Source: Bacillus sp. REN10 (GTDB taxonomy: Bacteria > Bacillota > Bacilli > Bacillales > Domibacillaceae). From it: a DNA stretch of 64,000 nt. This document shows, one piece after another, positions 1-8,518 of this stretch. How positions within the stretch are numbered: position 1 is the stretch's first letter; every line of letters begins with the position of its first letter. The notes under the pieces were generated by a model, which saw only the letters and a program-made list of their open reading frames with translations, was not told the origin of the DNA and did not search any database. The stretch is taken from contig NZ_JADHDW010000003.1 of NCBI RefSeq assembly GCF_016820555.1, positions 248,001-312,000 on the forward strand, in the 5' to 3' direction. Position numbers and translations under genes: made by a program.

Positions 1-510
1 TTTTTGACCTATTGGGACGAAAATAAAGGCGGTAAAGATCGGAGCAAGCGATTGGCCTCCATTCCCTCCCATTTGATAGATGGATTGGGCGAGGCCTCTT
101 TTTTGGCCAGCAGCCATATAAGCAACGCGTGAACCCTCTGGATGAAAAACAGCGGATCCAAGCCCGATAAACAAAACAGCCAATAAGAGGGAATAAAAGT
201 TAGGCGATAAGCCAAATCCGATCACACCTAGCATTGAAAGCCCCATTCCGATTGGCAATAAATACGGCTGTGGTTTCCGGTCAGCAACTGCGCCAAACAC
301 AGGTTGCATTAACGAGGAGGTAATATTTAACACAAAGGCGATCCAACCTAGCTGAGCGTAAGAAAGAGCAAGAGACTTCTCTAAAATCGGAAACATCGCC
401 GGAACAACGGCTTGAATCGAGTCGTTAATAAGATGTCCGCCGCTAATCGCAAATAAGATACTATAAGTAGTTACTTGAGCGACAGATGTTTGTTTGGCTA
501 CAACTGACAT
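1..510 (-). CDS. MFS transporter, Fsr (fosmidomycin resistance)-like, partial
   Basis: The first 170 codons of a major facilitator superfamily exporter run off the left edge. The start is the ATG at 510, behind GGAGCTGAAAGG. The N-terminus reads MSVVAKQTSVAQVTTYSILF, followed by SGGHLINDSIQAVVPAMFP, a stretch typical of the Fsr/YfnC drug-efflux branch; later come the loop ADRKP, GLGSAVFHPEGSR and YQMGGNGGQSLAP. About five hydrophobic segments are visible. It is divergent from nosD, with about 155 bases between them. The family exports small toxic compounds with proton antiport; the substrate here cannot be told. Confidence 0.8.
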   Translation of the reverse strand, partial: MSVVAKQTSVAQVTTYSILFAISGGHLINDSIQAVVPAMFPILEKSLALSYAQLGWIAFVLNITSSLMQPVFGAVADRKPQPYLLPIGMGLSMLGVIGFGLSPNFYSLLLAVLFIGLGSAVFHPEGSRVAYMAAGQKRGLAQSIYQMGGNGGQSLAPIFTAFIFVPIGQK

Positions 511-666
511 CCTTTCAGCTCCTTTTTTTTGTATTTTTCTCATTATAGTCGATCTTCTTGATTTTGTCTGTTCGATCCAAAAAAGTATATTTCATAAAAG
601 TTTCGCTATTACTTCTTTTATATTTCACAATTATGTAGTAAAACAGGAAAGAAAGGATGTGAGCCA

Positions 667-1968
667 ATGAAAAACGCGGTGGCATTAGCAAGTTGGCTAA
701 TTCTCTTCCCTTTTAGTTTCAGTGTGGTGAAAGCGGATGCACCGATTGAGCTTCAGCCGCTCATCGATCAGGCACCGCCAAAGTCGGAGATTCGCTTAGA
801 ACGCGGGTTATATGCAGGACCTGTCGTGATTGATAAGCCGCTGACGATTAAAGGAGAGAAAGGAGCCGTAATTGACGGCGGGAAAAATGGTAACGTAGTG
901 ACGATTCAAGCCGATGACGTTGCGGTCCATGGGGTGACGATTCAACATTCCGGAAAAGGAGCCCAGCAAGCAGGAATTTTAATCGATAAAGCTAAATCAG
1001 CAAAAATTATTGACAATTACTTAAAAAATGTTCACTACGGCGTCTTTATTAGAGGTGGCCGCTCTCATATGATCTCTAACAATCATTTTTCGAGTTATCC
1101 AGGTCATTTTTCTACTCGTGGGAATGGCATTCATTTACTAGCAACGGCAAATAATCGAATAGTGGCAAATGAAATGACGAACGTGCAAGATGGGATTTAT
1201 TTAGATGAGTCTTCAAATAACGAAATGAATGAGAACACGATCAGTGGGTCGAGATATGCTACTCACTTTATGTTTTCAACGGATAATTCTGTCAAAGGTA
1301 ATCATTTTTTTGACAATATCAACGGGGTTATGGCAATGAATTCCAAAGGGATTGACATCGAAGAGAATCTTTTTGAAAAGCAGCTGAACTATCGTGGATT
1401 TGGTGTGTTAATTTATGAAACGGAAGATGTTCAGCTTGAAGATAACGACTTGCTTTACAATCATAATGGTTTGTCTCTTCAATCTTCGAACAATATTTCT
1501 GTTAAGAACAACATTATTGCCGGTAATTATATTGGTTTGATTACGGAAGGAAAAAATAGCGATATTCAACTAAGTGAGAATCGTTTTGAAGGCAACATTA
1601 TTCAGACGAAGTTGACCGGTTCTGCTTTTTCTCTTGATGATGGCAAGAACGGCAACTATTGGGATGATTATCATTCCTATGATGTAGATGGTGATCAAAT
1701 TGGAGAAGTTGCGTATCAAGGCGGCTCTACTTACAGCAGACTTCTTCATCAGTATCCACATTTGCAGTTTTATTTTGAGAGCCCTGCGATGACCGTGTGG
1801 CAATCGGCAGAGAAAATGTTTTCTTTGCAAAGCGACCAAGAGAATGCCGATCGCTTTCCATTGGTTCAACAGACGAAACCATTCGGTGGATCGTATGGTT
1901 TCGTACTGCTGATTCTACTAGGAGCGGCGCTGTACATATGGAGAAGAAAAAGGAGTGAATCATTGTGA
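667..1968 (+). CDS. nosD: NosD, copper-maturation protein for nitrous oxide reductase
   Basis: This 433-residue exported protein has a signal peptide (about residues 1-24, cut after KADA). Short beta-helix repeats (PbH1, CASH-like) run from about 60 to 330, with many N-x-I/G-I repeats such as NGIHLL, DGIYLD and NGLSLQ. A C-terminal membrane anchor (GFVLLILLGAALYIW) is followed by Arg/Lys, as expected for a Gram-positive. NosD works with the NosFY transporter in assembling the copper-sulfur centre of NosZ outside the membrane. The ATG follows GAAAGGATGTGA. The stop overlaps the nosL GTG start by 4 bases. No nosZ lies upstream; the next gene is a divergent MFS exporter. Confidence 0.9.
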   Translation: MKNAVALASWLILFPFSFSVVKADAPIELQPLIDQAPPKSEIRLERGLYAGPVVIDKPLTIKGEKGAVIDGGKNGNVVTIQADDVAVHGVTIQHSGKGAQQAGILIDKAKSAKIIDNYLKNVHYGVFIRGGRSHMISNNHFSSYPGHFSTRGNGIHLLATANNRIVANEMTNVQDGIYLDESSNNEMNENTISGSRYATHFMFSTDNSVKGNHFFDNINGVMAMNSKGIDIEENLFEKQLNYRGFGVLIYETEDVQLEDNDLLYNHNGLSLQSSNNISVKNNIIAGNYIGLITEGKNSDIQLSENRFEGNIIQTKLTGSAFSLDDGKNGNYWDDYHSYDVDGDQIGEVAYQGGSTYSRLLHQYPHLQFYFESPAMTVWQSAEKMFSLQSDQENADRFPLVQQTKPFGGSYGFVLLILLGAALYIWRRKRSESL

Positions 1969-2420
1969 AGCGTATATTTTTAGGAATAGCGGCTTCGACG
2001 ATGCTGTTGGGCGCTTGCGGAAAACAGCAGTCGTACGAGCCTGTAGAGATTAATCCAGATATTGATGTTTGCGACATTTGCAATATGAGTATTACCGAGA
2101 CTCAATATGCAACAGAGGTCATTTTAAAGGATGGATCAGTGGAAACTTTTGATGATATCGGCTGCATGGTGGAGTATTTAAACGAGCAAGATGAGAAAGA
2201 CATTGGAGAGAAATATGTCCGAGATGCGTTGAGTGGTGATTGGGTGAAACTAGATGAAGCGACGTTTCTATACAAAAAAGATTATTGGACACCGATGGCT
2301 TATGGTGTCGTCTCTTTCTCTGATCAGTCCTCTGCCGAAAGCTATATGAAAAAGGAAGGAAAAGGTGAAATATTAACACTAGACGAGGTTATGAAGCATG
2401 ATTGGGGTGGCCACCAGTGA
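1965..2420 (+). CDS. nosL: NosL copper-chaperone lipoprotein
   Basis: A 151-residue lipoprotein of the NosL family. The signal sequence ends in the lipobox LGAC (lipidated Cys18). The copper-site motif C-D-I-C-N-M places C36, C39 and M41 in the mature domain, and a later FDDIGCMVEYL block is typical of the family. NosL binds Cu(I) and is thought to pass it to NosZ maturation. It starts at GTG 1965, inside the end of nosD (4-base overlap, SD AAAGGAG), and its stop overlaps the nosY start, so translation is probably coupled through the operon. Confidence 0.9.
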   Translation: MKRIFLGIAASTMLLGACGKQQSYEPVEINPDIDVCDICNMSITETQYATEVILKDGSVETFDDIGCMVEYLNEQDEKDIGEKYVRDALSGDWVKLDEATFLYKKDYWTPMAYGVVSFSDQSSAESYMKKEGKGEILTLDEVMKHDWGGHQ

Positions 2421-3235
2421 CAGCTTGGACTATTGCTCGCCATGAAATCAAGCTAGCGTTTAGAAGTAAGTGGCTGCTTGTGTTTGCCGGCTTGTTCACC
2501 TTGCTCGCTGGCATTATTATTTTTTTTACTGGACAATCGAGCGGCGATTTTGATGGATTTACACGAGGGACAGCCAGTCTGTTAAATTTATCTCTGTTTT
2601 TATTGCCATTATTAACACTCTTAGTCGGCGGATTATTAGTGGCCGGAGAAAAAGAAGATGGTCGTTTAGGATTATTGCTCACCTACCCTCTCTCTTCTCT
2701 GTCTGTCATACTAGGAAAGTATATTGGGCTTGCTGTTTCGCTCGTTTTTATTTTAGTGCTGGGTTACGGAGTATCTGCCGGCTTGTTTTTTCAATCGTCT
2801 GGAAGCAATGTTTCGCTATTGCTTGTGTTCTTCGGAACCTCAGTGCTGTTAGTTTTGATGTTTTTATCTTTAGCTTTATTCGTTGGGATCATCGCAGCCG
2901 GGCGACTTCAAGCGTTAGGAATTGGCTTGTTTTTATGGGCATTTTTTGTCCTTTTTTATGAATTTATTATGATGGCGATGACGATGGTTACCGGACCCGC
3001 GATGGTAGTGCCCCTTCTTACGGTCTCTGTTTTTTTAAATCCTGTGGAGCTCATTCGCGTATTTACCGTTTTATTTTTAGGGAGCGGCACCATTTTTGGT
3101 CCTTCTGTTTATGACTTTACCATTTGGGCTGAAGGAAACGCCGGCGTGATCATGTTTGTCGTTGCTTGTTTCTTTTGGATAGTGATCCCTTTATGGCTCG
3201 CCAATTTTGTCATGAATCGAGGAAAAACATTATGA
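2417..3235 (+). CDS. nosY: NosY-type ABC-2 permease
   Basis: A 272-residue polytopic membrane protein with about six hydrophobic segments (for example LLVFAGLFTLLAGIIIFFTG and LLPLLTLLVGGLLVAGEKE) and the ABC-2 permease signature GEKEDGRLGLLLTYPL, as in NosY. With NosF it forms the ABC transporter thought to send a sulfur species or energy across the membrane for NosZ copper-cluster assembly. I chose GTG 2417, which overlaps the nosL stop as GTGA, matching the 4-base overlaps elsewhere in the operon. A TTG at 2402 is open in frame and would add five residues. Confidence 0.85.
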   Translation: MTAWTIARHEIKLAFRSKWLLVFAGLFTLLAGIIIFFTGQSSGDFDGFTRGTASLLNLSLFLLPLLTLLVGGLLVAGEKEDGRLGLLLTYPLSSLSVILGKYIGLAVSLVFILVLGYGVSAGLFFQSSGSNVSLLLVFFGTSVLLVLMFLSLALFVGIIAAGRLQALGIGLFLWAFFVLFYEFIMMAMTMVTGPAMVVPLLTVSVFLNPVELIRVFTVLFLGSGTIFGPSVYDFTIWAEGNAGVIMFVVACFFWIVIPLWLANFVMNRGKTL

Positions 3236-3930
3236 TTACTTTTCATGAAGTCAGTAAATCTTTTCAAAAAAAACAGGTCATCTATCCTTTATCATTTACG
3301 GTTGAGCCAGGGGAATGTATCGCTTTGTGCGGAGGCAATGGTGCAGGAAAAAGTACGATCATCAAAATGATGACGGGCATTTATACGCCAGATTCGGGAG
3401 AGATTTTATTAAATGGCCATAAATCAGGAGATAGAAAAACGGATTTTCGCTCGCAATTTGCTTATATGCCGGATGATTTATCCGCTCCCCCTTTATTGAC
3501 AGGGAGAGAAACATTAACATATTTTGCTGATTTACAAAAAGCAGATCGTCAGCAAGTTGATGAACTGCTTGCTCTCGTTGGATTAAGCGAGCATGCTGAT
3601 AAGAAGGTAAAGTCTTATTCGAAAGGGATGCAACAACGATTATCTTTTGCTCAAAGCTTGCTGTCAAAGGCTCCTATTTTAATTTTAGATGAACCCACCA
3701 ATGGACTCGATCCGTACTGGGTGCATCGAATGAAGGAAATCATTATCGAGAAAAAAAATCAAGGACAAACGATTTTGTTTACAACGCATATCCTATCAGT
3801 TGTGGAAGAAATAGCGGATACACTTGCCTTTTTACAAGAAGGACGCTTACTCGTTCATCAAAAGGTAGAGACCCTGCTTGATCAGCACGCTTCCTTAGAT
3901 GAAGCTTTGTTTAAAGAATACAGCAAATAA
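3232..3930 (+). CDS. nosF: NosF-type ABC transporter ATPase
   Basis: A 232-residue ABC ATPase. Walker A is GGNGAGKST (about residues 34-42), the signature is YSKGMQQR, Walker B is ILILDEPTNGLD, and the switch His lies in TTHILS. It energises NosY. The frame is open further upstream, but ATG 3232 overlaps the nosY stop as ATGA and gives the normal start MITFHEVSKSF. It is the last gene of the nosD-L-Y-F operon; its TAA stop lies inside the terminator stem. Confidence 0.9.
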   Translation: MITFHEVSKSFQKKQVIYPLSFTVEPGECIALCGGNGAGKSTIIKMMTGIYTPDSGEILLNGHKSGDRKTDFRSQFAYMPDDLSAPPLLTGRETLTYFADLQKADRQQVDELLALVGLSEHADKKVKSYSKGMQQRLSFAQSLLSKAPILILDEPTNGLDPYWVHRMKEIIIEKKNQGQTILFTTHILSVVEEIADTLAFLQEGRLLVHQKVETLLDQHASLDEALFKEYSK

Positions 3931-3970
3931 TAAAGCAGCCCGGCTAGCTGAGCCGGGCTGCTTTATTATT
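3926..3970. terminator. Bidirectional terminator between nosF and the NosL-like gene
   Basis: A perfect 20-base inverted repeat (AATAATAAAGCAGCCCGGCT and its complement) surrounds a 5-base loop AGCTG. AT-rich ends give U-rich tails in both directions. The stop codons of both converging genes lie within the arms. Confidence 0.9.
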
Positions 3971-4625
3971 AATGACCTTCATGCTTCATTTCTTCGTCTT
4001 TTTTCATATCACTATGTTCGCCTTCACCATGCTTCATATCGCCTTCTTGCATTTGTTTCTTTTTCATATAGCGTTCATTGGCAATTTGATCGATATCTTC
4101 TACAGTGGCTGGTGTTGCATTTTGATGTTTCGTTGTAAAAGCATTTAAGCTCTCATCATCTTTGAAAAAGGCAAAACCGTAGTTCATTGGTGTTTTCATG
4201 TCCGTTTTCAAGATTTTTGCGTCATCAACAGATACCCAGTCTAAACCGTTATAGTCGCGAACAAATCGCTCTTTTGCTGGTTTCTCTGCGTCTCTTTCAT
4301 AGTTTAGCATACAACCGATATCGTCAAAGAAAAGTGTTTCGCCATCTTCTGTGACCATTTTAGCTGTAAATTGTCCCATATCTTCGCTCTTCATGTATAC
4401 TTTCATATCACAAAAAGCACAAGTAGTTTCCGCTGTTGGCTCCCCATCCTCATGCTGATGAGCTTCTTCTTTTTTCACTTCTTCTTTTGGAGTCGTTTCT
4501 GCTTGCTGCTCAGTTGCCGCTTTTTCCTCCGTTGCTGGTTTGGATTCCTCTGCTTTTTCATTGCTAGAGCAAGCAGCTAAGCTAAGTGCCGCAGCAGCAG
4601 TCAGTATGTACAGTTTTTTCTTCAT
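3969..4625 (-). CDS. NosL-like lipoprotein with His/Met-rich tail
   Basis: A 218-residue lipoprotein (lipobox LAAC, Cys19). After a Glu/Lys/Ala-rich spacer with HQHEDGE comes a NosL domain with the copper motif C-A-F-C-D-M (C69, C72, M74) and FFDDIGCMLNYE. The last 30 residues are unusually rich in Met, His and acidic residues (QEGDMKHGEGEHSDMKK), which suggests extra metal binding. ATG 4625 follows AGGGGGAAAAC. It converges on the nos operon and shares its terminator. It could be a second NosZ copper chaperone or a chaperone for another extracytoplasmic copper enzyme such as cytochrome oxidase; the sequence does not decide. Confidence 0.8.
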   Translation of the reverse strand: MKKKLYILTAAAALSLAACSSNEKAEESKPATEEKAATEQQAETTPKEEVKKEEAHQHEDGEPTAETTCAFCDMKVYMKSEDMGQFTAKMVTEDGETLFFDDIGCMLNYERDAEKPAKERFVRDYNGLDWVSVDDAKILKTDMKTPMNYGFAFFKDDESLNAFTTKHQNATPATVEDIDQIANERYMKKKQMQEGDMKHGEGEHSDMKKDEEMKHEGH

Positions 4626-4788
4626 TTTGTTTTCCCCCTATATTTTGTATATGTTAAGTATAAGAAGAAATTGTGAGAAAAGAATGAAGAAAGTAAGAGG
4701 ATTTAATGAAATAGCAAAAAAAATAGCAGATTTGAAGATGAAATGTTGTAGTTGGTCGGTATGCTTTTGGCCAATGCTGAATAAAAAA

Positions 4789-4814
4789 CCCCTAACGATT
4801 CATATCGTTAGGGG
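4789..4814 (-). terminator. Terminator of the yrzI small-ORF transcript
   Basis: An 11-base perfect stem (CCCCTAACGAT and complement) with loop TCAT. On the minus strand it is followed by TTTTTTATT, a classic Rho-independent terminator. It lies 31 bases past the last tiny ORF, which shows that this strand is transcribed here. Confidence 0.8.
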
Positions 4815-4844
4815 TGATGGTGTCATAAGGACTGGTCAGTTTCA

Positions 4845-4913
4845 CTAGGCAGAGTCTTTCCTAATATAAAGTGCAGCTTTCCATTTAGATTGAATCGGTT
4901 GTAATTTAATCAT
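4845..4913 (-). CDS. 22-residue peptide downstream of yrzI
   Basis: A tiny ORF encoding MIKLQPIQSKWKAALYIRKD-SA. It has a good Shine-Dalgarno site (GAAAGGAGAATGTCTT before ATG) and sits between yrzI and a strong terminator. The length is too short for family assignment. In B. subtilis the yrzI transcript also carries extra tiny ORFs, so a real micro-peptide is plausible. The support is the ribosome site plus the terminator, not homology. Confidence 0.5.
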   Translation of the reverse strand: MIKLQPIQSKWKAALYIRKDSA

Positions 4914-4946
4914 AAGACATTCTCCTTTCCTATTTCCTCAGTTGGA

Positions 4947-5090
4947 TTAAAATAGATGATTCATTTGTTCTTGTTGCTTCTTTCGCATTTCGTCATAGAT
5001 TTCTTCCACACGTTGTTCATGGATATACTCTTCCACGGTTTTTTCGCGTTTTTTAATCGTGATAATGACAAAAATAAGGTTGATCGTCAT
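4947..5090 (-). CDS. yrzI: YrzI family small protein
   Basis: A 47-residue protein starting MTINLIFVIITIKKR, with a charged helical remainder (EEYIHEQRVEEIYDEMRKK). A hydrophobic N-terminus followed by an Ile-Lys-Lys-Arg turn and acidic/basic helix is the YrzI pattern. ATG 5090 follows a near-perfect ribosome site, AAAGGAGGTGAGAAGGA. In B. subtilis the yrzI mRNA is a known target of the ribosome-associated nuclease Rae1. Function is unknown. Confidence 0.75.
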   Translation of the reverse strand: MTINLIFVIITIKKREKTVEEYIHEQRVEEIYDEMRKKQQEQMNHLF

Positions 5091-5167
5091 TCCTTCTCAC
5101 CTCCTTTCAGAGAGCAATGAAAGCTTCTGCCTCGGAAGTTTGTGAAAGTTGACCAGTTCCAGAACAT
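5087..5167 (-). CDS. Possible 26-residue leader ORF overlapping yrzI start
   Basis: An ORF starting MFWNWSTFTNFRGRSF ends in TGA overlapping the yrzI ATG (ATGA). The overlap would couple translation, and aromatic-rich short leaders are typical of regulatory ORFs. It has no clear Shine-Dalgarno site, and its last codons are the yrzI ribosome site itself, so it may be chance. Confidence 0.22.
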   Translation of the reverse strand: MFWNWSTFTNFRGRSFHCSLKGGEKE

Positions 5168-5288
5168 GTGTGTTTGAACAGACGAAACTGAAAGCTAATT
5201 TATACCTTTCTAATTATATCCAAAACATCTTTAAAATGCCATTGTTTTTTTGAAAAAAATGAAAGAGAGGGAAAACCCTCTCTCTACC

Positions 5289-7241
5289 TTACTTTGATAG
5301 TTGTTCTTTTATGAATGCAGGCGCTTCTTTTTTACTGATTTGTTCAATTGTAGGATGGTCTTGATTTTTCAGATAATAAGCGATGGCGTAGGAGTTATTT
5401 TCTCCCCCAGTAGGAGCAACCGAAAGTAATTTCTCAATTTGACCCTTATCTTTTATTTTGATTTGTTTGATAGAGGATTTGACTTGACCACGGTCATCAA
5501 TAGCCCCGTAAAGATCAGGACTAGCTGCCGTTTCAAATACGATGGCGTAACCAATATCATAAGGCATCACTTTTATTTGTTCTAATAATCCTTCATCTTC
5601 AAGCCACTTCTCTACAGAGGGATAAGTCTTTTGCCAAGGTGCGGATATCATTTCTTCATTATCAAAATAGATCTCTATTCTTCCCCAACTATTTGTATTG
5701 TTTGTGAGATCTTCTTTCTTCATTTCTTCTTTTAGCAATGCAATTAGTTGTTTCATTTGTTTCGGATTTGTTAAAGTCAGTTGCTTGTTATGAGCGATAT
5801 CTGAGTACAAGTTAATATTCTCAATATTGGTGTCGTCTATTCTTAATAAAGGATATTGATTGTACTTAAACTCTTCCGAACTAGCAAGCTCACCAATCCA
5901 TTTCTCGTATTGGGTGATAGAAATATCATATTCTCGGATGAATTTCTTTCCCTGTTCTGTTTTATAAGCAAAAACTACAGGAGTTACATTTTTCAACTGG
6001 TGAGATTTATTTTTGATCGCTTGCTGATGAAACTCGGTGATTTTCTTGATGTTGACGGGATCCTTATAAAAGTTTGACGCTTGAATTTCAGTTGTATTCA
6101 CAAGGTCATCCTGATGATAGCCATAGATCCCATCAGAAAAATAGGCTTCTTCTATTTTGGCCATATCTGGAACTTTCTTTTCATATACTCCATCTAAACT
6201 GTGGATAGATAGAGCTAATAGTAAAGTCGCCCCCATAAACAGTAAGTAACCTTTCCAATGCACGAATACTCTCGTTGTTTTTTCAACAATCATTCTAGCA
6301 ATAAAATAGCTTAAAAATGAGAAGATCAGTAGTCCGAATACAATCCAAGGTACAGTATGCTGGATGCTACCAAAGTATAGACCGCCAAATAGCATTGCCA
6401 AAAATGTACAGCTGTAGACGAATACGGGGCGCAATTTCGGGAAAGCAAGAGCCAATGTCGCTGTTTCAGTGGGGCGACGTTTATAGGCTGCTAGCGCGAT
6501 GAACAAGCATAGCATTGACCCCCCACCATACACTAGCCACTCCCACCATTGCAACGTAATATCCGTGCCAGAATAAATACGTGAAAAAATAATAAAACGT
6601 TCGAGATTAAAGTTTAAATAGTATTCAGCAGAAAATCCATGAAGCAAAAATTTAAGATTATAAACGGCTAATACGATAAATCCAATGGGCAAAAGAAAAA
6701 GGGCATAAGTGAACAAAATTTGCATAACGGACATCCCAGTGAGCATGCTTGAGAAAACGGCTGCTGCATAGATCACAAAGTTCCAAAACAGAGTAAAGCC
6801 GATCCAAATTAAGACATCAGAAGCTGAGAAATATTGGACACCAAGTGCCCATTGACTCACTGTTAGCACTACTGCCGTTGAGACAACCGGAATGATCATG
6901 AAAATGAATCCACAAATCGTGTATTGATAAAATAATGTCGACCGTGAAACCGGTAAGCTATGCATAAAATCAGCAGCGGCTTTGACGTGCAAATAGCGGA
7001 AGGCAAAAACAGCAAACCCGACTGGCACCGTCAAAATCAGCATCGTTTGCGTATCAGCTGATAATTGAAACACAGATGGAAGATCGTTAATGAACTCCCA
7101 CTCTTCATTCGTATGTTTCACTAGTAATTGCAAAGGAACGATAAAAAATAGAAGAAGAAAGTAAAGAAAACTAAGCCAACCTAAGACTTTTGCCTTCTGT
7201 CTCCAAATGCCTTGATTAAAAAATAAAATTGCTGACACCAT
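5289..7241 (-). CDS. ABC transporter permease of a YtrA-regulated system
   Basis: A 650-residue membrane protein. The first roughly 350 residues contain about nine hydrophobic segments (such as LSFLYFLLLFFIVPLQLLV and GFIFMIIPVVSTAVVLTV). The rest is soluble, mostly polar, and probably extracytoplasmic. It is the transmembrane partner of the ATPase encoded just upstream, in the arrangement seen in Bacillus ytr-type operons linked to envelope stress. I chose ATG 7241 (GGAGGAAGCAGGAT upstream), overlapping the ATPase gene by 26 bases; longer in-frame starts lack a ribosome site. The substrate is unknown. Confidence 0.75.
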   Translation of the reverse strand: MVSAILFFNQGIWRQKAKVLGWLSFLYFLLLFFIVPLQLLVKHTNEEWEFINDLPSVFQLSADTQTMLILTVPVGFAVFAFRYLHVKAAADFMHSLPVSRSTLFYQYTICGFIFMIIPVVSTAVVLTVSQWALGVQYFSASDVLIWIGFTLFWNFVIYAAAVFSSMLTGMSVMQILFTYALFLLPIGFIVLAVYNLKFLLHGFSAEYYLNFNLERFIIFSRIYSGTDITLQWWEWLVYGGGSMLCLFIALAAYKRRPTETATLALAFPKLRPVFVYSCTFLAMLFGGLYFGSIQHTVPWIVFGLLIFSFLSYFIARMIVEKTTRVFVHWKGYLLFMGATLLLALSIHSLDGVYEKKVPDMAKIEEAYFSDGIYGYHQDDLVNTTEIQASNFYKDPVNIKKITEFHQQAIKNKSHQLKNVTPVVFAYKTEQGKKFIREYDISITQYEKWIGELASSEEFKYNQYPLLRIDDTNIENINLYSDIAHNKQLTLTNPKQMKQLIALLKEEMKKEDLTNNTNSWGRIEIYFDNEEMISAPWQKTYPSVEKWLEDEGLLEQIKVMPYDIGYAIVFETAASPDLYGAIDDRGQVKSSIKQIKIKDKGQIEKLLSVAPTGGENNSYAIAYYLKNQDHPTIEQISKKEAPAFIKEQLSK

Positions 7242-8121
7242 ATCCTGCTTCCTCCATTTCATATGAGAATATTTCCTCAAGAGTGATCGGTAGCACATCG
7301 ACTAACAATGGCTGAAAAGCAGAAACATCAGCATGAATCTTTTTCTCTTTTCCTTTGACGATGAAAATGTGAATGCTACCACGTTGTTCATGGTGAATGA
7401 TATTGAGTTTAGCTAGAAATTCGGAAGGAATGTCTCCTCGAAAGGCCACTTGAATTTTGTGTAAATTGCTTTTTAACTCATCCAGTTCTCGCTCTAATAA
7501 AACCGTCCCCCCATGTAAAATCGCTACATGATCGCAAATATTTTCAAGCTCTCGTAAATTATGAGATGAGATAACAATCGTCATATTCCGCTCAGCGACA
7601 TCTTCCATTAACAGCTGCTTAATTTTCTTTCTCATTACGAGATCTAACCCATCTAGTGGCTCATCTAATAGTAAATAATCTGGCATACAGCATAAGGCAA
7701 ACCAAAAAGCGGCTTGTCGTTGTTTCCCTTTTGATAGTTGATGTAACCTCACATGTAAAGGAAGATCAAACATGTTGCTTAGTTGTTCGAAACGATGTTG
7801 ATTCCATTTTTGATACACTTGTTGATAAAAATAAGCCATTTGCTTAATCGTATGTTGAGCAAAAAAATAAGGGATATCAGGTAGAAATAAAACTTCTTGC
7901 TTTAATTCTGGGTGCTGTTTCATCTCTTGACCATTGATACAAACTTTTCCATTGTCTGGTTCCATAATGCCTGCTATCACTTTTAATAGCGTCGTTTTTC
8001 CAGCACCGTTTGATCCAAGCAAACCATAAATAGATCCTTTAGTCACAGTTAAGTTTACTTGAGCTAAAGCTTCTGAATCACTTTTAAAGGCTTTAGTTAA
8101 ATCACGAACTTTAATCAACAT
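7216..8121 (-). CDS. ABC transporter ATPase, YtrB-like
   Basis: A 301-residue ATPase with Walker A GLLGSNGAGKTT, signature LSKGKQRQ, Walker B YLLLDEPLDGLD and the switch His in ISSHNLRELE. The last 80 residues form an accessory domain. It overlaps the upstream GntR gene by 11 bases and the downstream permease gene by 26, so the three are one operon. The role, inferred from family and context, is export or envelope-stress transport under YtrA-type control. Confidence 0.85.
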   Translation of the reverse strand: MLIKVRDLTKAFKSDSEALAQVNLTVTKGSIYGLLGSNGAGKTTLLKVIAGIMEPDNGKVCINGQEMKQHPELKQEVLFLPDIPYFFAQHTIKQMAYFYQQVYQKWNQHRFEQLSNMFDLPLHVRLHQLSKGKQRQAAFWFALCCMPDYLLLDEPLDGLDLVMRKKIKQLLMEDVAERNMTIVISSHNLRELENICDHVAILHGGTVLLERELDELKSNLHKIQVAFRGDIPSEFLAKLNIIHHEQRGSIHIFIVKGKEKKIHADVSAFQPLLVDVLPITLEEIFSYEMEEAGYGVSNFIF

Positions 8122-8500
8122 TTTTCCCTCCTTTTATACGTTGTTCTGCTTTCTCTGCTAATTCAGTTATTTCTTTTTTACTAATTCCTAAATATAAGGC
8201 TTCTGAAATTAAGGCTAATAATTCGTTTTTCAATTGCTCCACCCTCTGTTCATTTGCAATACTGGTTTGTTTTTTGACAAAGCTTCCTTTTCCAGGAAGA
8301 GAATAAATAAACCCTTCCCTTTCTAACTCTCGATAAGCTTTTTGAATCGTATTCGGATTAATTGCTAGGTCGCCTGCGAGTTGTCGAACAGAAGGAAGCT
8401 GCTCGTCTGGCTGAAAAACGTCATGCATAATCATTTCCTTTATTTTTTCCGTCAACTGTTCGTAGATGGGTTTCCGACTTTTAATATCAAGAATGATCAC
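8111..8500 (-). CDS. GntR-family repressor, YtrA subfamily
   Basis: A 129-residue regulator with an N-terminal winged helix (PIYEQLTEKIKEMIMHDV, then QLPSVRQLAGDLAINPNTI and the wing GFIYSLPGKGSFV) and a short 40-residue helical tail, the YtrA size class. It starts at GTG 8500 after AAAGGAGGTATTGGG. It is first in the operon with the ATPase and permease and probably represses it through the operator at 8528-8552. In B. subtilis the YtrA regulon responds to cell-wall antibiotics; that response here is inference. Confidence 0.85.
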   Translation of the reverse strand: MIILDIKSRKPIYEQLTEKIKEMIMHDVFQPDEQLPSVRQLAGDLAINPNTIQKAYRELEREGFIYSLPGKGSFVKKQTSIANEQRVEQLKNELLALISEALYLGISKKEITELAEKAEQRIKGGKNVD

Positions 8501-8518
8501 ACCCCAATACCTCCTTTC

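Noticed and set aside
560-666. Possible FNR/anaerobic box ahead of nosD (TTTCACA near 628)
   Set aside because: Only one half-site fits TGTGA-N6-TCACA; the left half matches at two of five bases.
4684-4848. 54-codon plus-strand ORF (MKKVRGFNEIAKK)
   Set aside because: It runs through the minus-strand terminator of the yrzI cluster and has no proper ribosome site.
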